Assembly (NCBI GenBank): GCA_934754975.1
Contig: CAKVKI010000011.1
Coordinates: 1 to 22,829, forward strand
Length of the DNA stretch: 22,829 bases
Direction of reading: 5' to 3'
Source: an uncultured Alistipes sp.
GTDB lineage: Bacteria > Bacteroidota > Bacteroidia > Bacteroidales > Rikenellaceae
Position numbers and translations under genes: made by a program. A model generated the notes under the pieces. The model ran no database searches, was not told where the DNA came from, and saw only the letters and a program-made list of their open reading frames with translations. Positions 8,901 to 16,095 of the stretch are shown here, piece by piece; the stretch's first letter is position 1, and each line of letters opens with the position of its first letter.

Positions 8901-9132
8901 GGACATGTTCCGCACGACGTTCCTTAAACTGCGCGAGGTTTCGCTCACCTACGACGTGCCGGCCAGATATTGCCGCATGATCCGCAGCAAGGGCATCGCG
9001 GTGTCATTCGTCGGACAGAATGTCTTCATGTCGGCCAAGGATTTCAAGTATTCCGATCCCGACGGCGGTACGGAGAACCTCTCCGACCCTTCGGCGCGCT
9101 ACCTCGGTTTCAATGTCAAACTTTCGTTCTAA
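5974..9132 (+). CDS. SusC/RagA-type TonB-dependent outer-membrane transporter
   Basis: The product is 1052 residues, a normal SusC length. The ATG at 5974 gives a clean signal peptide (about residues 1-31, cut after AYA before QQQVSG). A carboxypeptidase-D-like regulatory domain follows (about 33-105, VSGTVRNAAGEPVVGASV), then the TonB-box region VVVTALGIKRDEKALGYAV and the plug (about 110-235, with LLVIDGVPYY, ESISVLKGATASALYG, GAVMVTTKRG). The 22-strand barrel ends in LGFNVKLSF, a typical outer-membrane C-terminus ending in Phe. No STN domain is seen, so signalling through an anti-sigma factor is unlikely. It forms a lid-and-barrel importer with the SusD protein encoded 15 bp downstream. 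The enzymes downstream suggest beta-glucan oligosaccharides as substrate. Confidence 0.97.
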   Translation: MKGLNPKSKPTKAGRLICRLLAAFIFVMNTAGAYAQQQVSGTVRNAAGEPVVGASVVVEGTAVGTTTNTSGAFTLSVPAGGALNFSFIGMTPQRVEVGNRTQLEVVMEDDAISMSAVVVTALGIKRDEKALGYAVQRVAADELQTVKGVDVATSLSGKVSGLMVKNPSDFAEAPTLTLRGETPLLVIDGVPYYNMTMRDIPADDIESISVLKGATASALYGSRGGTGAVMVTTKRGLSAKGFSVDINSSTMFHAGFLAIPEKQNMYGRGTTGVYAWNGDRQWGQLMDGSVEIEQWNPRTKQMEMRPYSAVGKDNFRNFLESGYILNNSVSATQQGEMGSFRASASWMDTKGVYPNQKFDKYTFSIGGDMKYKNFSLSANVAYNRHHTPNAGQNGYTNYDPMYSLLIWSGADWDIRDYRDYWITPGEVTNNPYTRIQADGTIQQAGSLDNPYFIQYERIREETRDVMNGNINMSYDIMPWLKLTVRSGLDFYVDKTEMRIAKGSFTNSGNTYGSVVGAKLGYFRTQRDTGFSTNNDFLLTGDYTFGDFRVDGLFGGGIFYRRSESLMGYTAGGLNLPDFYSLNNAVDGAKATSSLREQQVNSLYGRLSLSWRDMLYVEATLRNDWSSTQASTPYKSYIYPSVSGSFVVSELLPKTDWLSIWKLRGSWTISKRPADIYATNTSYKVTADTWNGMSGAAQNTTGYNIAILPSAFETFEVGTMASFFGNRLSLDVSYYQKRNYDTQKSVAVSHASGYYNNLVNTKEEITNKGWEITLGATPVKTRDWRWDVTFNWSRYRRHYTQIDPEYSTDRPWVAKGKRADHIVLNTFQRHEETGEMIHDANGLPLYNTYQSVYGYSDPDWIWGATTTLRWKNLSMSLSFDGRVGGMTQSYTETYLWIAGSHPKSTTEARYLDVTNPGTKNHLSQGQRVVSGSATWDAQGNKLTDTRVFAPNDVKTTYKDYVGRVHKNNVWGGVASPLDMFRTTFLKLREVSLTYDVPARYCRMIRSKGIAVSFVGQNVFMSAKDFKYSDPDGGTENLSDPSARYLGFNVKLSF

Positions 9133-9147
9133 ATCAAGGCTAAACCT

Positions 9148-10683
9148 ATGAAAAGCATATTCAAATATATCGTTCCCTGCGTCGTGTCCCTGCTGGCGGC
9201 CGGTGGCTGCAGCAACTTCGAGGATATGAACACCAATCCCGATACGACCACCAAGGTGAGTCCCGCGCTGCTCTGCACGTCGGCGCTCACGACCATGGCG
9301 AAATTCAGCGGCGACGCCAAAGCCTATCTGGCGACGGCGGCCCTGCCCAAATACATCGCCTATGCCCAGGAGGGGCAGATGGCCGAGCAGTACAACAATA
9401 TCGGCCGCGGCAGTTTCAGTCTCTATGCTGTTTTTCCGAACCTCGACGACATGGTGTCGTTCGCTTCCAAGAGCAGCGCTTACGAAACTTCGTCGTACCG
9501 CGGCGTGGAGTATTTCGTCAAGGCCCACATCCTCTACAAACTGACGATGGAAATGGGCGACGTGCCCTGTTCTCAGGCGGGACAGGGAATGTCGGAAGGC
9601 ATTATGAAGGCAGTGTACGATCCGCAGGAGCAGGTTTTTGCCACGGTGCTTTCCTACCTGCAGACGGCGGCCGACAATTTCGCGCAGAGTTCGGGCACAT
9701 TCACGGGCGACATCTTCTTCGGCGGAGACCCTGCCAAATGGCTCAGGGCGACCAACGCCCTGCGGCTGAAGGTACTCATGTCGCTTTCGGAGAAGGCCGA
9801 CGTCGCGTCGCTCAACGTCAAGGGGGCTTTTGCCGAAATCGTACGCGACGGCCGCCTGATGCAGAGCAACGCCGATAACCTCGCCCTGACCTATGTCGAC
9901 AAGGCCAACAGCTATCATCCGCTCTATTCGACCAGCGACAAATTCGTGGTCAATACGATGATGAGCGCAACGGTAGTCGACAAACTCAAGGCGCTGAACG
10001 ATTACCGGCTCTTCTATTATGCCGCACCCTACGAGAATGCGGCGGGGGAAGGACATACGCCGGATGAGATGGATGCCTACCGGGGCGTGGACGTGACGAT
10101 CGACTTCACGGCGATCAACACTGCCTACAACAGCCGTGACTATTCGCTGCTCAACAAGCGCTACGTACAGCAGAAGGACAGCGAACCGCTGGTGCTGGTG
10201 GGCTATGCCGAGCAGTGTTTCCTGATCGCCGAGGCGATCGAGCGCGGCTGGGTGAGCGGCACTTCGCAGACGTATTACGAAAACGGCGTCAAGGCGGCCC
10301 TTTCGTTCGTGATGGGATTGAACGCCGCGACTGTCGGCAAAGCGATCACGCAGGACTATATCGACTCCTACTTTACGGGCGAAGCGGCCTATAAGTCCGC
10401 TTCCGCCGAGCGGCTGCGCCAGATATGGGACCAGAAATACCTGATGACGTTCATGCAGGACTGCGACAACGCCTACTTCGAGTACCGCCGCACGGGGTGG
10501 CCCCAGCTGCCGATCAATCCCGCGACAAGTCTCAATGTAAACGCTCCCGGCAAACTGCCGGTGCGCTGGATGTACCCTTCGAACGAGGAGACGACCAACA
10601 GCAGCAACCTGCTGGAAGCGCTGAACCGTCAGTTCGGCAACGAAGCGGATGAAATCAACGGCCTGATGTGGCTGCTCAAATAA
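9148..10683 (+). CDS. SusD/RagB-family surface glycan-binding lipoprotein
   Basis: This 511-residue lipoprotein has signal MKSIFKYIVPCVVSLLAAGG with lipidated Cys21. The N-terminal CSNFEDMNTNPDTTTKVSPALL is characteristic of the SusD-like_2 branch. TPR-like helices follow (for example YFVKAHILYKLTMEMGDVPCSQA). Later family segments include RLRQIWDQKYLMTFMQDCDNAYFEYRRTGWPQLP and RWMYPSNEE. The mature protein caps the SusC barrel and binds the incoming glycan at the cell surface. The gene follows susC by 15 bp. No SusE/F-like surface binding lipoprotein gene follows, which is unusual for a glucan PUL. A hairpin separates it from the enzyme genes. Confidence 0.96.
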   Translation: MKSIFKYIVPCVVSLLAAGGCSNFEDMNTNPDTTTKVSPALLCTSALTTMAKFSGDAKAYLATAALPKYIAYAQEGQMAEQYNNIGRGSFSLYAVFPNLDDMVSFASKSSAYETSSYRGVEYFVKAHILYKLTMEMGDVPCSQAGQGMSEGIMKAVYDPQEQVFATVLSYLQTAADNFAQSSGTFTGDIFFGGDPAKWLRATNALRLKVLMSLSEKADVASLNVKGAFAEIVRDGRLMQSNADNLALTYVDKANSYHPLYSTSDKFVVNTMMSATVVDKLKALNDYRLFYYAAPYENAAGEGHTPDEMDAYRGVDVTIDFTAINTAYNSRDYSLLNKRYVQQKDSEPLVLVGYAEQCFLIAEAIERGWVSGTSQTYYENGVKAALSFVMGLNAATVGKAITQDYIDSYFTGEAAYKSASAERLRQIWDQKYLMTFMQDCDNAYFEYRRTGWPQLPINPATSLNVNAPGKLPVRWMYPSNEETTNSSNLLEALNRQFGNEADEINGLMWLLK

Positions 10684-10697
10684 AGGAACGGATCGAT

Positions 10698-10737
10698 CGG
10701 GGAGGGACGGCCCGCACGGCGTAGCGGTCTCTCCCCG
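10698..10737 (+). promoter_or_regulatory. Strong intercistronic hairpin between susD and the GH16 gene
   Basis: CGGGGAGGGAC (10698-10708) pairs over 11 bp, with one wobble, to GTCTCTCCCCG (10727-10737) around an 18-nt loop. There is no T run afterwards. It could protect the susCD message or partly reduce downstream expression, but a complete stop is unlikely. Confidence 0.55.
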
Positions 10738-10753
10738 GTTCGGGATATATGGT

Positions 10754-11587
10754 ATGAAAAAGGTATTTTTGTTTTTAGTCTCGGTTTTCGTCGCCGTCAC
10801 TGCCGGAGCGGGAACTCCGGCGGCGCGGATATCTACTCCCTCTGGCTGCGATTGGCGGCTGGTCTGGAACGATGAGTTCGATTACAGGGGCCTGCCCGAT
10901 CCCGCTAAGTGGGGGTACGATACCAGCCGCAACGGCGAGGGGTGGGGCAACAACGAACTGCAGTGTTACACGGCGGCGCGCCGCCGCAACGCCCGCGTAC
11001 GGAACGGAGCGCTGACGATCACGGCCCGCCGGGAGCCGCGCGGCGGCAAGAAATACACTTCGGCACGGCTGGTTACGCGCGGGCGTCAGGCGTGGTGTTA
11101 CGGCCGGGTGGAGGCGCGGGTGCGCTTTCCCGAGGGCCGCGGTACATGGAGCGCCGTGTGGCTGATGCCCGAGGAGAGCCGTTACGGCGTCTGGCCCGCC
11201 AGCGGCGAGATCGACCTGGTCGAGCAGGTGGGGTATGATTCCGACTGCATCGTAGGGACGGTACACACCACCCGCCATTCGCATCTGGACGGAACCCAGA
11301 AGAACGGCTCCGTGAGATCGCCCGGCGTGACGCGCGAATTTCACCTCTATGCGATCGAGTGGGAGCCGGAACAGATCCGCTTCTATTTCGACGACCGGCT
11401 CTATTTCGTGTATGAGAACGACGGCGCAGGCTCTGCCGGATGGCCCTTCGACCAGCCCTTCTACCTGATTCTCAACCTTGCCGTCGGCGGCAACTGGGGC
11501 GGACAGCAGGGGATAGACGACCGGGCGTTCCCGCAGCGGATGGAGGTCGATTACGTGCGCGTTTACGAAAAAATACAAAACAAATGA
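10754..11587 (+). CDS. GH16 family endo-beta-glucanase (laminarinase-like)
   Basis: The product has 277 residues: a Sec signal peptide (about 1-20) and one GH16 domain. The active site is GEIDLVEQVG: Glu152 as nucleophile, Asp154 as helper and Glu157 as acid/base. Other family segments are LVWNDEFDYRGLPDPAKWGY, WGNNELQCYT, GRVEARVRFPEGRGTWSAVWLMP, FHLYAIEWEPEQIRFYFDD and LILNLAVGGNWGG. These fit the bacterial beta-1,3- or beta-1,3/1,4-glucanase branch (GH16_3 type) rather than agarase or carrageenase branches. There is no lipobox, so a periplasmic location is more likely than the cell surface. It lies 70 bp after susD across the hairpin and 7 bp before the GH3 gene. Exact linkage preference cannot be read from sequence alone. 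Confidence 0.93.
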   Translation: MKKVFLFLVSVFVAVTAGAGTPAARISTPSGCDWRLVWNDEFDYRGLPDPAKWGYDTSRNGEGWGNNELQCYTAARRRNARVRNGALTITARREPRGGKKYTSARLVTRGRQAWCYGRVEARVRFPEGRGTWSAVWLMPEESRYGVWPASGEIDLVEQVGYDSDCIVGTVHTTRHSHLDGTQKNGSVRSPGVTREFHLYAIEWEPEQIRFYFDDRLYFVYENDGAGSAGWPFDQPFYLILNLAVGGNWGGQQGIDDRAFPQRMEVDYVRVYEKIQNK

Positions 11588-11594
11588 TCCGAAT

Positions 11595-13955
11595 ATGCGA
11601 ATGATGAAGATGAAACAGGCGGCGCTGCTGGCGTTGGGCCTGCTGCTGTCGGTGACGGCGGCGTCCGCCGCCGGCGGCAGCGACGAAGTGCAGGTGGAAC
11701 GCCGTATCCGCAAAATCATGGAGGGGATGACCCTCGAACAAAAAGTGGGGCAGATGACCCAGCTGACGCTCGACGTCTTGGGCCGGGGCGAGCATATCGC
11801 ACATAGTTATATGCCGTTCGAATTTGACGAAACGATGCTCGACTCGGTGATCCATCACTACAAGGTGGGGTCGATCCTCAATACGGCGTCCAATACGCCG
11901 CTGGAGGTCGGAACCTGGTCGCGCATCGTGCGCCGGCTGCAGGAGGAAGCGCTGGCCGACGGCGGGATTCCGATCATCTACGGCGTGGACCAGATTCACG
12001 GCGTGACCTATACCGTGGGCGGGACGCTTTTCCCGCAGCAGATCGGCATGGCGGCGACGTGGAATCCGCAGCTGGTGGCCGAAGGCGCCCGGATATGCGC
12101 CTATGAAAGCATGGCGGGGAATGTGCCGTGGAATTTTTCGCCGATCCTCGACCTGGGGCGCGATCCCCGGTGGCCGCGCATGTGGGAGACCTACGGCGAG
12201 GATTCGCACCTCGTATCGGTGATGGGCGTCGCCGCCGTACGCGGTTATCAGGGAGCGGACCGCTCGCGGGTGGACGGCCGCCATGTGGCCGCCTGCCTGA
12301 AACATTACCTCGGTTACGGCGTGCCCTATTCGGGCCGCGACCGCACGCCGGCCCTGATTCCCGACAACGAACTGCGGGAGCGTCACTTCCAGCCGTTCGT
12401 CGATGCCGTCCGCGCGGGAGCGCTCTCGGTAATGGCCAATTCGGGGCTTATCAACGGCGTTCCCGTGCATGCGTCGCACCGCCTGTTGACGGAATGGCTC
12501 AAGGAAGGACTGGACTGGGACGGCGTGATCGTGACCGACTGGAACGACATCAACAACCTCTGGTCGCGCGACCGTCTCTGTACGACGCCCAAGGAGGCGG
12601 TGAAGATCGCTATTAACGCCGGCATCGATATGTCGATGGTGCCGTACGACGTGAAATTCTGCACCTATCTCAAGGAGCTGGCCGAAGAGGGCGAAGTGCC
12701 GATGAGCCGTATCGACGACGCCGTGAGCCGCATCCTGCGCCTGAAAATCCGGCTCGGACTTTTCGAGCGGCCGTATGCCGCGGTGGAGGATTATCCGGAA
12801 TTCGCCGGCGAAGCGTTCGCCCGCTGCGCCCGCGCCGCGGCCGAAGAGTCGATAACCCTGCTGAAAAACGAGGGCGGGCTGCTGCCCCTGCCGTCCGGTG
12901 CGAAGATATTGGTGACGGGGCCCGGCGCCAACTCGATGCGTGCGCTCAACGGCGGCTGGACCCTTTCGTGGCAGGGCGAGAAGGCCGATCTTTACGGCGA
13001 AGCATACCGGACGATATTGGAAGCCCTGACCGCCCGTGCAGGTGCAGGCAGGGTGGTTTATGCGCCCGGCGTTACCTATGAGGAGGGGAATCCGCCGACG
13101 ACCGCGATTCCCTATTATGCCGAGAACGAACCGCAGATCGAAGCGGCCGTGCGGGCGGCCGCCGGGGTCGATTGCGTCGTTCTCTGCCTGGGCGAAAATT
13201 CGTACTGCGAAACACCGGGCAATCTCGAAGACCTGACGCTTTCGGCCAATCAGCTGAAGCTGGCCGGAGCGATGGCGGCGACCGGAAAGCCGGTCGTCCT
13301 CGTACTGGCTGAGGGCCGTCCCCGGATCATCAGCTCGATCGAGCCGCAGATGCGCGCCGTCGTGCAGGCCTACCTGCCCGGAAATTACGGCGGGGAGGCA
13401 CTGGCCGCCGTTCTTTACGGCGATGTGAATCCCTCGGGCCGCCTGCCCTATACCTATCCGAAATATGTCAATGCACTGACGACCTACGATCACAAGCCCT
13501 GCGAAACGATGGATGTGATGGAGGGCGCTTACAATTACGAGGCGGCGGTGTCGGTGCAGTGGCCGTTCGGTTACGGATTGGGTTATACGACCTTTGCATA
13601 CGATAACCTACAGGTCGGGAAGTCCGTTTTCCGTGCGGGCGACGAACTTGTTTTCACGGTCGATGTGACCAATACCGGCAAACGCGCCGGCAAGGAGACC
13701 GTGATGCTGTTTTCGAGCGACCTGGCGGCAAGCATCAGCCCCGACGTCCGCCGCCTGCGCGCTTTCGGGAAGGTCGAACTGCAGCCCGGCGAGACCCGGC
13801 GTGTGAAACTTGCCGTTCCGGCCGACGATCTTGCGTTTGTGGGCGCCGACGGCCGCTGGCGTCTCGAAAAGGGCGATTTCGACATACAGGCCGGCAGCAG
13901 GGTGGTGCGCATAACGTGTTCTGAGACAAAAGTGTGGGATACGCCGAACAGGTAG
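11595..13955 (+). CDS. GH3 family beta-glucosidase
   Basis: The 786-residue protein has a signal peptide (about 1-25, ending ASA). The (beta/alpha)8 domain contains KVGQMTQLTLD, IYGVDQIHGV, NFSPILDLGRDPRWPRMWETYGED and CLKHYLGYG. The nucleophile is Asp315 in GVIVTDWND. The second domain carries GENSYCETPGNLEDLTLS, where Glu539 aligns by motif with the acid/base Glu of barley ExoI-type GH3 enzymes. A fibronectin-III-like domain ends the protein (about 670-780, GDELVFTVDVTNTGKRAGKE). It probably removes terminal glucose from beta-1,3 or mixed oligosaccharides in the periplasm, completing the work of GH16. The 7-bp gap to the GH16 gene indicates one transcript. The start at 11595 is followed by nearby in-frame ATGs that cannot be excluded. 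Confidence 0.95.
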   Translation: MRMMKMKQAALLALGLLLSVTAASAAGGSDEVQVERRIRKIMEGMTLEQKVGQMTQLTLDVLGRGEHIAHSYMPFEFDETMLDSVIHHYKVGSILNTASNTPLEVGTWSRIVRRLQEEALADGGIPIIYGVDQIHGVTYTVGGTLFPQQIGMAATWNPQLVAEGARICAYESMAGNVPWNFSPILDLGRDPRWPRMWETYGEDSHLVSVMGVAAVRGYQGADRSRVDGRHVAACLKHYLGYGVPYSGRDRTPALIPDNELRERHFQPFVDAVRAGALSVMANSGLINGVPVHASHRLLTEWLKEGLDWDGVIVTDWNDINNLWSRDRLCTTPKEAVKIAINAGIDMSMVPYDVKFCTYLKELAEEGEVPMSRIDDAVSRILRLKIRLGLFERPYAAVEDYPEFAGEAFARCARAAAEESITLLKNEGGLLPLPSGAKILVTGPGANSMRALNGGWTLSWQGEKADLYGEAYRTILEALTARAGAGRVVYAPGVTYEEGNPPTTAIPYYAENEPQIEAAVRAAAGVDCVVLCLGENSYCETPGNLEDLTLSANQLKLAGAMAATGKPVVLVLAEGRPRIISSIEPQMRAVVQAYLPGNYGGEALAAVLYGDVNPSGRLPYTYPKYVNALTTYDHKPCETMDVMEGAYNYEAAVSVQWPFGYGLGYTTFAYDNLQVGKSVFRAGDELVFTVDVTNTGKRAGKETVMLFSSDLAASISPDVRRLRAFGKVELQPGETRRVKLAVPADDLAFVGADGRWRLEKGDFDIQAGSRVVRITCSETKVWDTPNR

Positions 13956-13972
13956 TCGTCCGTTCGGTAAAA

Positions 13973-14013
13973 CAGCGGGACCGACATCCGATTATGAGAT
14001 GTCGGTCCCGCTG
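13973..14013. terminator. Perfect 16-bp inverted repeat after the PUL (probable terminator)
   Basis: CAGCGGGACCGACATC (13973-13988) is perfectly complementary to 13998-14013 around a 9-nt loop. On the plus strand no T run follows (TGGTCTGG). On the minus strand the stem is followed by GTTTT. It lies 17 bp after the GH3 stop, so termination of the PUL transcript or 3'-end protection is the simplest reading. Confidence 0.65.
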
Positions 14014-14049
14014 TGGTCTGGGTCGTAAATTTTATTATACTGCCGGAGC

Positions 14050-14080
14050 TTTGTAAAATGTGATTTTTGCGCTACTTTTA
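14050..14080 (+). promoter_or_regulatory. Promoter of the TPR/AraC regulator gene
   Basis: TTTG at 14050-14053, a 19-bp spacer and TACTTTTA at 14073-14080 differ from consensus only in the last base. The leader to the ATG at 14170 would be about 80 nt. Confidence 0.6.
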
Positions 14081-14169
14081 CCTTTCGGAAGGCCGGTTCG
14101 TGCTGACATGCACTCCGGTGATTGCCGGGCCGGGCAGACTGTCCGCGCAAAAAACCTTCCCCCGCACGC

Positions 14170-15930
14170 ATGACCCGCTTGAAAAAAATACTCCTTTACA
14201 TCCTGCCGGCAGCCGTAATGCTGTCGGCGGCATCGGGTTCCACGGCGTTTGCCGGGGATGCCGGCCGCCGGACGGATTCGCTGCACACGGTGCTGCCCGC
14301 ACTCGAAGGGAAGGCGAAACTGAAAGCTCTCCTGCAGACCGCCAAATATGCACGGGACGCAAGTTCCGGAATGGACGCGGAGGAGGAGGCCGTCAACCGG
14401 CTCCTGAAGGAGGCCCGGCTGCAGAAGGACAAGGACATGGAAGCCGAAGCGCTGTTGCTGCTTTTGTTGTGTTATAACAACTACAACGACAAGGAGCGAT
14501 ACCTCGCTATTTCGGAGGAAGCGGGCAGGTTCTACCTCGACAACGGCTATATGGAGCATTACTGGGAGTATCTTTTCCTTGAAGTGAATTTATTGCACAC
14601 GTCGAACGATCAGGAAAAAGTCCTGAAACTTATCGGAGAGCTGTACGACCGGGCCAAGTCGATGAATTACGCTTACGGCCTCGCCCTGGCCTCCTGCCGT
14701 CTGGGCACGGCCTATCAGATCGCTAAGGAGTACGATGCCGCGCGTGCGGCTTTTCTGGAAGCGTGGTCCTATGTCGAACAGGTGGAAGATCCCCGGAAAC
14801 GCGCCAAAGTGGTATATTACTGCGGTCAGGCGCTGGTTCTCGAGTATAACCGTACGCACCAGTATGAACAGTCGCTCGCCGTGCTGGAAGAGTGGAGCGA
14901 AAATATCGAAGCGTGCAGGGCGTGGGCCGTGGAAAACAATGAGAGTACGTTCACGAGCGATATATCGCAGATACACTGTGATATGTTCCGGGCGGAGACC
15001 TATACGTTCACAGGCAATTTTGAAGCGGCCGATAAGTACCTCGCCCGCGTCGCCGCCGTGGTGGACAGCTATCCGCCGCTCGTGAAAAACTATTACCTGC
15101 ATACGAAACGCATCATCCATAAGCAAAAGGGTGAGTACGCCGAGGCGCTTGCCGTCAGTGCCCGGCTGAAAGACTATTACGCCGAAAAGGGCGAAGTCCT
15201 CATGTATAGTTCGATGGCGGCCGATATGTGGGAGTCGTTGAAGAGTCTGGGCCGCTATAAAGAGGCTGTCGTGCTGGGCGACGAGATTATGATGCTGTCG
15301 GATTCGCTTTACAATGTCGAATGTCTCAGGCAGCTCAATGAACTGAGTACGATCTATGAGGTGGATAAACTCAAGGCCCAGAAGCAGCGCCAGCAGCTTA
15401 TAATCATCTCCGTGAGCGCCGGATGCCTGCTGTTGGCCGTCATCATCGCCATTTATATTATCTACTCGTACAACCTGAGGAGGAAAAACGTCTCGCTTTA
15501 CAATCGGATACGGGAGATGACGCGCGCCGAAAAGGAAGCCGAACGGATGCTCGGCCTGGTTCCCGGAACCGAACTCTCCCGCGGGATGAAGCTTTTCAGG
15601 GAGCTGACGCAGCTGATGTACAATGAAAAGTTGTTCCTCGACCCCGAGGTGGATCGCCACTCCGTGGCGGTCCGGCTCGGCACCAACGAGAGTTACCTCG
15701 TCAATGCCATACACGAAGGGGCTTCCGACACGACTTTTGCCAATTATATCTCCGACCTGAGACTTGCCTATTCGCTGGATCTCCTGACCGGCAATCCCGA
15801 CATGACACTCGAAGCATTGGCGCAGGAGTCGGGCTACGCATCTTATTCGCCTTTCTTCCGGGCGTTCGTCAAAAAATACGGAATGAGTCCTTCGGAATAC
15901 CGCAGGCTTTTCTCCGCAAAATCCCTGTAA
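14170..15930 (+). CDS. TPR-transmembrane-AraC hybrid transcriptional regulator
   Basis: The product has 586 residues when started at the ATG at 14170, which directly precedes a signal peptide (MTRLKKILLYILPAAVMLSA, cut near residue 28). An earlier in-frame opening at 14122 would put a charged stretch before the signal and is less likely. Residues about 35-400 are helical TPR-like repeats (for example GLALASCRLGTAYQIAKEYD and KGEYAEALAVSARLKDYYAE). One transmembrane helix is at about 410-434, then a short coiled coil. An AraC/XylS DNA-binding domain lies at about 475-582, ending TLEALAQESGYASYSPFFRAF and KYGMSPSEYRR. The layout suggests periplasmic sensing coupled to membrane-tethered DNA binding. 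The lipoprotein gene 165 bp downstream, with phased direct repeats before it, is the likely target. Confidence 0.9.
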   Translation: MTRLKKILLYILPAAVMLSAASGSTAFAGDAGRRTDSLHTVLPALEGKAKLKALLQTAKYARDASSGMDAEEEAVNRLLKEARLQKDKDMEAEALLLLLLCYNNYNDKERYLAISEEAGRFYLDNGYMEHYWEYLFLEVNLLHTSNDQEKVLKLIGELYDRAKSMNYAYGLALASCRLGTAYQIAKEYDAARAAFLEAWSYVEQVEDPRKRAKVVYYCGQALVLEYNRTHQYEQSLAVLEEWSENIEACRAWAVENNESTFTSDISQIHCDMFRAETYTFTGNFEAADKYLARVAAVVDSYPPLVKNYYLHTKRIIHKQKGEYAEALAVSARLKDYYAEKGEVLMYSSMAADMWESLKSLGRYKEAVVLGDEIMMLSDSLYNVECLRQLNELSTIYEVDKLKAQKQRQQLIIISVSAGCLLLAVIIAIYIIYSYNLRRKNVSLYNRIREMTRAEKEAERMLGLVPGTELSRGMKLFRELTQLMYNEKLFLDPEVDRHSVAVRLGTNESYLVNAIHEGASDTTFANYISDLRLAYSLDLLTGNPDMTLEALAQESGYASYSPFFRAFVKKYGMSPSEYRRLFSAKSL

Positions 15931-15968
15931 CCGGAATAGAACTGTTCGCGGGCTCTGTCTGAATGGCG

Positions 15969-16028
15969 TTTTCCGAATCGGCAATTGGTTTTTTTCTGAA
16001 TCGACAACTCTTTTTTCTGATTTGACAA
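15969..16028 (+). promoter_or_regulatory. Three phased direct repeats upstream of the lipoprotein gene (candidate AraC-type operators)
   Basis: Related 16-mers occur at 15969-15984 (TTTTCCGAATCGGCAA), 15992-16007 (TTTTCTGAATCGACAA) and 16013-16028 (TTTTCTGATTTGACAA). They are 23 and 21 bp apart, about two helical turns. A -7-like TATTTTTA follows at 16050-16057 without a good -33 box, as expected for an activator-dependent promoter. An inverted partial copy (TGTCAAAT) is at 16071-16078. Confidence 0.65.
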
Positions 16029-16095
16029 GCCCCTTTTTCAATACGCCCCTATTTTTACAAACGAAGGAACTGTCAAATCTCTAAAAAATTGTCTG

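Noticed and set aside
9004..10800. Very long antisense frames opposite susD and other genes (also opposite the regulator, GH3 and AraC genes).
   Set aside because: They mirror codon bias of the strong plus-strand genes, are rich in His/Arg/Gly/Val, and carry no domain signature.
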